The notes below the pieces were generated by a model. It ran no database searches. It was not told the origin of the DNA and saw nothing but the letters and a program-made list of their open reading frames with translations. A stretch of DNA of 64,000 nt from Klebsormidium nitens. Taxonomy: Eukaryota > Streptophyta > Klebsormidiophyceae > Klebsormidiales > Klebsormidiaceae. Both the position numbers and the translations under genes were made by a program. Position 1 is the stretch's first letter; the number at the start of each line of letters is the position of its first letter. Location of the stretch: NCBI GenBank assembly GCA_000708835.1, contig DF237349.1, positions 1 through 64,000 of the forward strand. Direction: 5' to 3'. Below are positions 46,801-58,800 of the stretch, piece by piece.

Positions 46801-49800
46801 CTAGACGTAGTATTGCGGCTTCATGAAAGCCGGACGGTCCAGCTCCGCATCCTCCTCGTCCGTGCCCCATTCGTACACGGGCTCCTCGACGTCCGCGCGC
46901 GAGCGCGAGCGCGAAAACGTCCGCCCTTCCGCCGCCTTCTTCTTCAAGCTCTGGAGGCTCGCTTTCACGACCGGAGCGACGCGGATTCCGCCGGCCCTCC
47001 GCCCATCGCCGTCGAAAAACTCGCCGGACTCCGTGTTCAGCCGCGATCCGCTGACCGCCATTCGGCGCGCGTGTGGCCGTTCCGGCGGATCCGCCCGGCC
47101 GAACGCCCCCGGGGATGACATGTTGCTGACGTTGCTTATGGTCCGCTCGCGGCGCGGGGGTCTGTGTGCACTAAGGTCGGCCGACTGTGTGCTAAGCTTC
47201 CGCGTCCGCCTTTGACCCTCTCGGGGGGATCCCCCGGCCAACGGGCTCCCCCGGGGGGATCCCTCGAGAAGCGACACCAACCGGGGCGCTTTTTCTCTTG
47301 TACTGCCCGGAGATCCTTTCGAAGGACGTACCCCCGCACGGCCCTCAAAGTTGGACTGGTACCGTCTCGGGCTGCCCCTGTGACTTCCGCCGGGCTCACT
47401 CCTCTCCGGAATCCGCTCATGATGTTGGAGGGATCCCTCGACAAGCGACACCATCCGGGGTGCTCCTACTCTATGACTGCCCCGCGAGGATGAATCGCTC
47501 TCTTCGTAGGTCGTCTGGTACCGTCTTGGGCTGCCTCGGTGAGCTATCCGTTCGTGATCTTCCCGGGGGGATCCCCCAACCAACGGGCTTCCCCGGGGGG
47601 ACCCCTCGACCAGCGAGACCAAATGGGGGGCTTTCTCTATTAAAGACGGAGCTCCGTTCGACGGGCTGCGAGAGTGCATCCCCGCACGGCCTTCGTAGCT
47701 GGTCTGGTACCGTCTTGCGTTGCCGCGGTGCAATGCTCCAGGATCGCTCCTTGTTAAAGATGCTTGGTTTGAAAGCTTTGAGCCCCGGAGTGATTCCGGC
47801 GACCTGTCATACCTCTGGTCCGACTTCGAGTGCGCCTCCCGATTCTGGATGATCATCTGTTCCTCTTCATAGCTCCTTTCATCACCTTCGAAGTCCCTTT
47901 CCGGCGGAGCTCCACCGGAATACCCCTGTTGTTCTCCGAGCGACGACACGCGCGTCTTGCGCCGCGGCGCGCCCGCGGCGCGCGCACGCGCATCCGTCCA
48001 GCTCACCGACCGCCCGGCCGGCCGCAGCCCTTCCGTTTCCGCGTCGTAGGTTCCGCTGCTCCGGCGTCGAAGCGCCGGAGCCTGCCGCGCCGACCTGTGC
48101 GATTCGACGCTGTTCCTCGCTTGCGGCAGCTCACTTTCGCCGTATTCCCCTCCGTCCATTTCGGCCTCCGGCAGCAGGTCTCTTCCGGCGGAATCCTCCG
48201 CTTCAGTGTCGGACGGAGTCCGCTCCTCTAGCTCGTCCGAAACCTCTTCCGCGCGCGTGCTCCCCTTCCGACTTCCGCTCTTCCGGCTCCCTTTCCGGTG
48301 GAGGCTCCTCGATGTCCGCCGCTCCTCCGAGTCTGCGGCGTCCGCCTTTCTTCCAAACAGTCCGCGCAATTTCTTCATCAAGATCGCACGCTGTGTGTAG
48401 ATCGCTTTTGCGATACTGCATAGGAAAGAGCATAGAAGGTCATTCATAGGCTTTTGAGCTTTGATGCGTTGACAGGTTTCCGAACGTTCATTCACAGAAA
48501 TCTCATACCCAAATCGTCCGGCCCAAACTTCGGCGTGGCTTGCTAATGCAATGAAGTGGGAAGAGGTAGTGACACCTTTGCTAAGATGAGAGAGAGAAAA
48601 AGAAAGAGATCCCGACGGGAGGGTCGTCATTACAAGCCCACAAGTCCACCAAAATCCACACAGCGAGGATTGGTATCGATAGAGAGCAGCTCTGAGAATT
48701 GTAGCGCATCGATTTTAGCCACGATCAGTCGCTTCTAACAATGAAACTCTGTCCTTCATTCCGCTCCGGTCGATTGTACCGCTGGTGCAAAAGCGGAACC
48801 GGAACACAGAGCAACTCGCAGGGGTCGTGAAGCTCGAAATGAACAAGCAAGAACCATTGAATCCCTCTATACTTCGTTCCGTTCCGCTCGGTTGCACCGG
48901 TGGTGCACGAGCAGCATTTAAATGGTCAGCAGCTGCGCAAAGAGGAGCAGCAAACAACAGGAGAAGACCCTTTAGACAGGATTCTGTTGGAGCTCCGTTC
49001 CGTCCGTTCCATTTTGTTCTGCTCATATGCGCACGAGCTGCACCATAACGGACAGTAGCGGCGCGGAAAGGAGCAGCAGAGAGTTCTAAAACAACAAGGT
49101 ACCAAAGCTTCATTCCGTTCCGTTCCGCTCGATTTGAACATGTTGCACGAGCTGCGCCGGAACGGGCAGCAGCTACGTGGAGCCGAACATCACATGTCAT
49201 GAGAAACAAGACAACAAGAGCGTATAGAACAAGAAAGTGCCAAACGCCTCGTCCGTTCCGGTCGTTCCGTTCCGCTCACTTGTACCACTGGTGCACGAGC
49301 TGCACCAGAACGGACAGCAGCTGCGCGCGAGAGCAGGACTACAAACGACGAAGTAAAACCTCAGAACAACAAACGCAGAATCTGCGTTCCGTTCCCTTTT
49401 TCAAAGTTCCGTTCCGCTCACTTGTACCACTGGTGCACGAGCTGCACCAGAACGGACAGCAGCTGCGCGGAGAGGAGCAGCGACTGGATGGCGCTGTCGC
49501 TGAGGCGCGCCTGCGCCCAGCCGCTCGCGGTGCGCCAGAGAACTAGGATGGCGAGCAAAAAGCTGACGGTCTCGCAGATGAGCACGATCTCCTCAATGGC
49601 CTGGATGCTCCGGTCGAGGTACGGCTTGAAGAACATGAGGTATGAGAGCTGGAAGAGAGAATAAACGAACAGGATAACCACCTGCGAGAAAAGGATTTAG
49701 CTTTTTATGTTCTGATCCCTTGTTTCAAATTACGTTGTGAAGCCTTTGTTGAATACTCAAACGTGGCGGACGAACATGATGCAGGAGAGCTGGAAAGAGA

Positions 49801-52800
49801 ATAAACGAACAGGATAACCACCTGCGAGAGAAGAGTTTGCGGTCTTAGCATGTTGGTCTTGAGGGCATTTTTGCTTTTATTTTGGACCATATCTTGAATG
49901 CTTCATTTCTTGGTTGGAAGATTTAATAAAGGTTTCGTTCCAATCAGGTACGAATGATCGAAGGAGGAAGGAAGGAGGAGCAAAGAAGAACCGCCTGAGA
50001 AAGAGGGCTTGGCAGATAAGCTTTGGCCCGATTGATCTTGTGTGGGTATTGGGTGATGAATGATCTGGGTAATAGATAAAAACAGAACGTTTGCAGGAAC
50101 ATGAGGTAGGAGAGCTGAAAGAAGGAGTAAACGAACAAGATGACCACCTGCGAAAAAAAGAATGGACAATATGAGGTTTGGCCTCGAAGGGATTCAGGTC
50201 AAATTGGAATCGAGGAGACTCTAGTCCTGATAAAGGTTTTAACCGGTCTTGAAAAACCATGAATAAGGTTTGCGTTTTCCGGTCTTGGGGTTTGATTCCG
50301 AGATCTTGCGTGCACCAGGGCTCGCGTCTAGGATGGGTTAAAGATCACCAAACCACTACGTAAAGTAAATGAAAGGAGGAGCGAGAAAATAGCGGGCATC
50401 GTTTCGAAAAGAGGGTTTAGGGTTTCGAATGAAATCAGAGGTCAATGGCCTGTCAACACGAGTACCAACGCCTAGTCTGCCGGATGGGAAACGTCATGTC
50501 TTCCGCCGGGGACGAAGGGTGATGAAAGAAGGTTGTGCAGTAAGTTGAGTCTCCCCACCGAAGTCCAGCTCTTTGTCACCTCGTTACACCTCCAAAGAGG
50601 GTCTTGACCAGCAGCCGTTTGACCAATAAAGAGAGATGTCGCACAGTCTTCTTTTACTTTTAAAGGAGTAGTACAATCTTCTTTGAATTTTAAAGGAGTA
50701 GCTCGAGAGAACAGACAAGCTGAAACTGAGCAGCAAGTTTTCGGTTCGAAAGTTCATTTCCTACCTGAGTCCAGCTTTCCTTCCCTCCGTACGGTCCAAA
50801 AAGTAGCCCTTACAACATCTTTTTAACGAGGTACACCGAAGGTAGCACATTTTCATTGAGAAGGAAAGCAGTATCTCGAACGGGATCGAAGTTGAAAGCT
50901 CAGAAAATACTTCAACCTGGGCGCAAACTCACCTGCGATCCCGCTTTCCTTTCCTCCGTACAATCCAAACAGTAGCCCTTACAACATCTCCTTGACGAGA
51001 TACACCGAAGGTAGCACATTTTCATTAAGAAGGAAAGAAGTATCTCGAATTCGGATCGAAGTTGAAGGCTCAGAAAATACTTCAACCTGGGCGCAAATTT
51101 ACCCGTGTCCAGCTTTCCTTTCCTCCGTACAACCCGAACAGTAGGTCATACAACATCTTCTTGACGAGATAAACCGAGAAGTGTATTAATTGAGACAAGA
51201 AGAAGCATCTGAACTTGAGACCGAATTTGACAGCTTAGAAAAACAATGCGTGTTGAATGTGAGCAGGTTGGGAAAACAGGTTGCGCCCACAAAACCCTAC
51301 CTGGGTCCAGCTTTCTTTTCCTCCGTACAATCCGAACAGTAGTCCGTACAACATCTTCTTGACGAGGTACACGGAAAAGTAGCACGACCGGAACTTGTCC
51401 GCTCCCAAGCCGTGGAGAAAGAAGTACTCGCCCCACGTGCGCGCGCGCTTCTTCGCGTGCTTGCCGCGCCCGTTGTGGGGCTTCTTTTCGTCCGCCTCTG
51501 CGCGTGTAGAGAAAATCGTGCCGTCTGAGAAAAAGATCAGCCGGAAGGAATTATGCTGGGCTGTGTGCAGTTTTCAGCGGTTCGTCACGCCTTTTCGCGT
51601 GCTTTCCGCGCGTGTTGTAGGACTTCTTTTCGTCCGGTACTGCACGTGTGAAAGAAAAGTTGTGCGCTTTGAGGAAAAGATCAGCCGGAAGGAATTATGC
51701 TGGGTTGTGTGCACTTTTCAGCGGTTCGTCACGCTTCTTCGCGTGCTTTTCCGCGCGCGTTGTAGGGCTTCTTTTCGTCCGTTACTGCACGTGTGAAGAA
51801 AAGTTGTGCGCTTTGAGGATATAATTTGCCGGATGGGGTTATGCTTGGCTATGTGCACTTTTTTGCGGGTTTCGAATCGGAAGGTGACAAGAACTCAACA
51901 GGTTGAGATACTTGTGACATTTATTTTTCTCGTGTAGGTCTGTTAGTTCTCGTGGGGTTTGAGGCAGCTATGCTAGCAAAACGACAGGGGCAGAAAAACC
52001 TCCCTTGACATGAGGAAAAGCAGAACCCACTCCTGTGAACCAGCTTTCAAGCCGCCCCCGCGTCAAAAGAGTATGTGAGCTTAATTCTTGCATCTACAGA
52101 TCATTGGAAGAGCTCTCTGACGTCATCACTATCATTGTGAACGCTTCCAGGTACGTTTCACCAAAGAAGATTTCATCTACGTGTATTCGGCCAGACAATG
52201 GATGCTGTAAAACCCAAGGTCTTTCAGTTTTTAACACACGAAACGGTGAGAGTTCTTCGCCTCTCCCGCACCGGGCGGCAGGTTTTGGCCAAGACAAAAT
52301 ATTGCTGTGTTACTCTAGTGCGCACCTGGCGGCGGGTTAAACCCGCCCACCCGTGTACGATCAATGGACTAGTGCGCACCTGGCGAGCGGGTAATTCGTC
52401 AAACCGTAAACGTTATGGGTTAATGCGCACCTGGCGGCGGGTTAAACCCCCGAAAGTTTTGGAAGAACACCCCGTATCGCGCCACGAAATGCTTGTCCTT
52501 GCTGTCCTCCCACTTTCCCTCCACGGGTTTTGCGGCGTTTCCAAAAGGCGTCGCGGCCGCGACGCGGCCCAGGAGCGCGCCGCGCTTCGCGGCCGCGGGC
52601 CCCATGCCCGCGACCGCGCTCGCGCTCAAGCGCCGCGCGCCCTTCTTGCCCGCGAGGGTTTGGGGGTTCGGCTCGGCGGCGGGGTCGGAAACGGCGACGA
52701 AGGTAGCGGCTTGTGACTGCGACGAGTTAGTGACAAGACGGTCAACACTGGATAGGTTATGTCAAACCAAGTCACTATCGGCCGCTAAGCTAAGCCTATT

Positions 52801-55800
52801 CAGATCCCGGGCAGAGCCCCTATGAACGGCAAAGGATTCGAGACTATTTTCTCGAAGGATCTTAAGCAACGCAAGCATTTAAATGTTCGCTTGTGAGTTC
52901 GAATTCCAGCTCCAAATGGCTACCTTCCGCGATTGTTGGGAGTATTGTAAAGCTTAAACATCCTAGGTTTGACTCATCGCTGCCCACGATCTTGTTTCAA
53001 TCTTACTACGCCCCAGGCGTGCCATTCCATGCGGTAAGCGAAGACCAAACTCACCTCCAATGCGTTGTCAACTTTTGAAAATGTCAGGAGGAAAGCTTGC
53101 GCAGATTGGCAGCGCTTGGAGTTCAAGGGCGAGCAGGCAAAGCCTCCAAAATATCTTTAGTGTTCGTCAAGGATCCTCAATCCAAAAACGCTAAAACGTT
53201 TGGCCGCGAGCGCCTTCACCTTATGAACTCTCTTACTTAAAAGAAGGCGAGGATGGACCCATGATGTGCCTTGTTCCGCTCGTTATAAAACCCTAACAGT
53301 TCAAAACCGTGAAACCGTGAAGACTCCACGCCCCGCGGCCTCCCTCACCTTGTACATCTTTTAAACCACTATATACAAGAAGATTGATGGAGCTAAGGGT
53401 CTCCATTCCTCTACTGATTCTAACCCCGAATAACATATAAGGCAAACCCCACGCCGTCGCGCAGCGGCCGCGGCCGCGGCCGCGCTCACCTTGTAGATCT
53501 TGTAGACGACGATGTAGAAGAAGAAGGCGATGATGGATCCCGGTACGCAGATGAATATGATGGTGCCCACCAGGCGCCCCCGCGCAGTACCTCCTGTAAC
53601 CACAGGGGATCGTTAAGTCGTTAAACGGTAATTAGGTAAGTCTGGTCTCTTGCGGAATCTCCAGCCGGAGATAAGCAGGGCGACTTCAGCGGCAAAGTCG
53701 CGATTCAACCGAGCCCGAATCTTCCGCTGCAAACAATCTTTGACAATGAGAAGGTCTCGACCGGTGTTGAAATCTCTGTCCTCGTCGGATTTTTCCTTTC
53801 ATCCCCCTGAGTCTTCGACTCCATTCTCAATGTTTTCTCAGACATGTCCACTCATGATCTATTCCAGTTTCGGAAGGCGCAGTTAAGACGGCCCCTCATG
53901 ATCGCCATGATTTCGCACCACTCTAACAAGCGAATCCACTCCATCGCTCACGAAAGACGTCATCTTGACGTCACTCACCCGCAATGATAAGCCCGCACGC
54001 TTGCGCGAGCCCTTCGACCGTCAGCATGATGACCATGATTTCACAGCGCGGGAACATGAGAATGTCCGGAATGGTCTGCTCCGTCCACATGCGCCAGAGC
54101 CGGACGACGATCATGTGCAGCGCCGTCGAGCCGAAGACTAAGAGGAGGGACCAGCCGATAACGCGGTCGAAAGTTGACCACCTGCGGAGATAAGGAGTAA
54201 GAAAGTTAGGTTTCAGAATTGTAAAGAATTTAATGCAGGGGTGTAGCCCCTTACGATGCTTTGTTCGCATTCATTAGACACGGAAGGCGATCATGTGCAG
54301 CGCCGTCGAGCCGAAAAAGGGGAGGAGAGACCAGCCGATAACGCGGTCGAAAGTAGACCAGCTGCGGGTTAAAGTTTGCTTGCTGGAGTTTGAGGAATTT
54401 GAACGGAAGCTTTAGATCTTGAGATCCATTTAATAGAGCTGGAAGACTATTCTTGTACGCGCCGTCGAGCCGAAGACGGGGAGAGGCGACCAGCCAATAA
54501 CCTGGTCGAAAGTGGACCACTTGCGGTGTTTAAACTTTAGCGTTCAGGGTCTGAACGGCTTTATGAGGTTGATGCAAAGGATTAAAATTCTTTAGATGCT
54601 CCTTCCACATGCGCTAGAGTCGGACGAGAATCATTTGCAGCGCCGTCGAGTCGAAGAGTAAGAGGAGGGACCAGCCGATAACGCGGTCGAACGTGGACCA
54701 CCGGCGGGTTAGGGTTTCAAGGATGATTGGATTTGGCGCTCCCAGGTCCGACGGGTTTATTTACATCAAACTCAGGAAAAATAGTAGTAAGCCGAGATAA
54801 TAATAAGGTAACCGTACTGGGACGGGTAGGGCTAGTTTGGTGGTTAATTAGGGTGGGTAGGGGTGCGGAGCGGGTGTCTTTTTGGGTTAGGGTTTTCAGT
54901 GTTAGTCGGAGCTTACTATCATCTTGGTTTACTATTGTCTTTCTTGAGTTTTAGGTGATTTATATTCATTAGAGACAGCGGCGATAAAGTGTAGCGCGGT
55001 CGAGAAGATAAATATGAGGAGCGACCAATGACACGGTCAAACGTAGATCACCTACGGGTTAGGGGCTTAACATAAGAGGGTTCCGGGTTGATTGAGTTTG
55101 CCAGAGGCAGACGAAAATCATGTGTAGAGCCTTTGAGAACGTAACCTAGGGCTGAGAGGCGCGACTGCATGGTTGGAAAAAACATCCACACCCATGTGAG
55201 AACTGAAGGATAAAAGTACACTGCTTGAGAGAGCACAAGGAATGCGAATGACCCTCGAGGGGCGTATTCTCACCCTTGATCCACCTTTCCAATGACAGAG
55301 CTGACGAGCTGCTGCGCCGCCGACTGCCGGGTTGCCTGGAGCGGAACGCCAACGGAAAGAGAGTCAGCATGCGTTTTGGAGAAACAGATTCCTCAAGTGC
55401 CTTGCCCTGCATTGATTTTTGAAAATGCGCGCAGATGGGCGACTTTAAATCGTAGATGATTTCGGAATCACTGGAATCCACAAAACGATACGGGTAGCGT
55501 CCGTTCCGATTGTTGCGGCGCTACTCTAGCAGCAATTGGCTCGTTTAATTTTAAAAATGGTGCCCCTACGCGGTCTCCCGGCGCCCTCGAAGAACGCCTC
55601 ATGGTCGCCGCATGGTAGAGTACGTTCATCACATGCGGAGCGACCAAGCAGGTGCGTTGCTGTTTGCAAATTCGTCGAATTTTAGAGTCCAGTACACGGT
55701 CAAGTGCCGAGTCTTGGCAGTGAGGAAGTGAAACTTCGTAGTGCGCGAAGGTCCAAAAACGAGAACGACAAACGTATGTCGAAGCTCCGTTATTCTCGTG

Positions 55801-58800
55801 GTAAGCACACGAATCCACCAGTCAATGCTTGCCACGTACGTCTTCCAGCTGGACTGCATTTGCCACGTCAGTATTGTTCGCGGGCGCTGACGCGAGCAGA
55901 CGCCTTCGGGCCGGAGCCTCGGTCGCGGACTCAGACGCGGCCGCGGGAGCTGTCGCGTTCGGGGTTTGGAAGCTTGGCGGAGCGATCCCCAGGCCGAACG
56001 GCAGTGTTGCGTCCATGTTCTGACACGTGTCACAGCGAGAGTGGATGAGCAAGTGACATTGCAGGCGGCAACAAAACGAGCAAGAAGGAAGCGGTAAGAT
56101 GACGGACTAATTTACGTGTAATAAGAGCCACGTATAATAAGCTCCAACTAACACTTAAAAACCTAACCCAGTAATCTACCTGCTCCGCACCCGTACTCAC
56201 CCTAACCCCCAAAGTAACCCCACCCGTCCCAGGCTGCCAAGCTTATTATACCTGTCGCTTGTTATTCCTAAATTAGTCCGAGTAAGCGGTATAAGGATCA
56301 ACGAGACTTGGGGGTTGGCACTCGCTCCACATCCGTCTGAAAAAGAAGTCTCGTTGAAGTACAATGACCATTTTATTCGTTGTCTTGCGATCGCGTAATT
56401 GAAAGCTGGCTTCCGTTCGTCGAATCCGGGAGGCAAATCGGGATTCCTCGACGGAAGAGGACATCCGATGCAAGAATCCAAAGCGAAGCGCCGAGCGTCA
56501 GGAGCTTATCATATCAGCCGCGTGCCGGGGGCTCGGCCAGCATTATGTTAGACCCTAAGATTCGTTCTGCTACCAGGGCGGGGTCAAGGAGAGTCAGTAA
56601 TTTGGCGACCGGGGCCGGGGGTGCTGTCGGAAGGATTGACGTGGCGAGGTTTAGGGTTTTGACCCGGGGCTTCACGATCAATGATTGGTCGAAAGCAGCC
56701 TAGCCCAGGGTTTCGCCCTTAGATCCCGCTACGTCAGCCCTTCCAACAGCGTCCCCGGCCCCGGTCCCAAAATTACTGATTCTACCTGACCCCGCTCTAC
56801 CAGTAGAAGCTCAGCCGGGGACAAGCTCCGGGAATGGTGCAAGTGGGACCCATCAAACCTCTTGATCCCTTCCGGGCTCTGATTTCCACAACAGCGCCAG
56901 CCGAGACTTGTTTCGCCCACTTAAGTTTTTGATAAGAGCCCGGGGAAAACGGTACGTACCGCCCACTGGAATCTGCCGGTCATCTCCGTGAGCGTGACGC
57001 TCTGCTTGATCGCCAGGTGATTCACCATCGCGAAGCGCTGGATCACTGTGAATAGGCCCTGCAAAAGAAGCAGTGCATAAGTGTGAATAGGCCCTGAAGA
57101 CAGAGCAGTGAGCAAGCTTGAAGAGGCAAAGGAGAAGAGCAGTGTGTTACGTAAAGTGGGCGTAGGGGTTTGACGGACGGCATCACCGGCGTCAACCTCT
57201 TGACGAATCAAAACCGAGGGCGGCACTGGCTGTCTTGTATCGCGGCGATCTGAGCCGTCCGATCACCATTGCAAGCGCGCTTGCTACGCCCACTTTAAAA
57301 AGGTGGAAAAAGATCTCTCTATCTCTGGTAACGGATAAAGAGTGCCGACAGCTTGTTCAAGGATCCCTCAAAAACACAGCGCTTAGTAGCTTCCATTGGG
57401 TGCTGGAAAGCGACATTATTCTCGAGATTGACAAGAAACGAAAATCGACCAGCAAAAGCTATGTTTCAAGCTGCACACATCACTGCTGTAAACGATTTCG
57501 AAGCAGATTGAAAGAGACTTTTCTATAATCCACTTGTTGATAGACTCCTCCTAGCCTGCCTCGGCTTCAGCCAGACAACTCATCCATCCTCCTCTTTCTC
57601 CACTCGTAGTTAAGGGCACTATTACTGTGCAAAAGCACATCCTTTCTCCACAGCTTAACTCAAGAGCGAATCATTGCCCAGGCAGTAGAAATTCGAGCAA
57701 ACAAAGAAAAGTAACATTCCGACCGCTCACCAGGAGGTTTCCGCTCACTGCGAGTCCGGCGGTACCCATGCCTCCGGCGACGGAAGCCCCGGTCGAAATG
57801 GCGCTGGTGCCGACGACAGCGGTGGCCGCCGTGGTAGCAGCGGCAGTTACTGCCGCCGGAACCACGTCTGAACGGAACGGAACGGATCGGACGTTCGGTC
57901 AGAGATTGAAAAGAAGCGGCTACGGAGACGAAAGGGAAAGGAATGACGAGAGGCTAAGGAAAGGGGAGCTGCAAATGTCGGCGCGGGCGACCCTGTTGGA
58001 AACCGGAACGGAAAGAACGCAGGAAAAACGACAGGAGGTGGTTAGAAACGACCTTTGCGGTTAGATGAGCTGAATGGAACAAAATGGATCCACTCGTTTA
58101 ATAACTCGTTTAACAGCAAGGTAGGTTAGTGTCGGGTTCAAATCCTGCAAGCCCATGCACAGTAGGCTTTTGGATACCTAAAATTCTCAACCAAAGGTTA
58201 CCAGCATTGCAAACTTGCCCACCCTAACCCTTCTCTAACCCCACCCGTCCCAGTTACCATCCACTGGCCTTGGATCGATTTTAGAGTTGGGCCAGATGGT
58301 TTTGAAAGCTTGAACAGACGCATCATATCGCATTTGATATGGACATCCCGGAGGCAGTACCCAAGCAAATGGTTGAAGGGTCGAAGCATCAAAGGTTTGA
58401 AGGGTAAACGGGTCTGACGATCACTTACAGTGCTGCACGGTTAGCAGGGTGGAACCGAGGTTAAGGTTTCCCGCCCGGTCCCTAACCACCCCGGGGGGCA
58501 CATTCACACCAACCGATTGCTCAGGAAAAGCCTCCACCCGCAGCCCGTACGTTCCGCCGTCCCCGGCAAATGACGTCACGTTGGCGTTGCTGACGTTCAG
58601 ATGCTTAACCAGGACGGGATCGTCCAAGACTTCGCTAAGCGTAATGAGGATCCCGATCAAAGAATCTTTGGTTTTGTAGCCGGAGAGTGACGTCAGCGTG
58701 AACTCAGGGGGCTGCCGGTCGACCTGTGCGCGCGCAGAGAGCTCCGTGCATTACAGTTTTGCTCGTTTGCACCTTGCCTCGTGAAATCTTTTTTCAAAGG

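Noticed and set aside
46795-48231. Several plus-strand frames opposite the last exon of the large membrane gene
   Set aside because: Antisense shadows of a repetitive GC-rich exon.
52860-52915. Box-B-like GAGTTCGAATTCC
   Set aside because: No box A or paired stems at the right distance.
58060-58160. Box-B-like GGGTTCAAATCC on the plus strand
   Set aside because: T stem is imperfect and no acceptor stem can be drawn.
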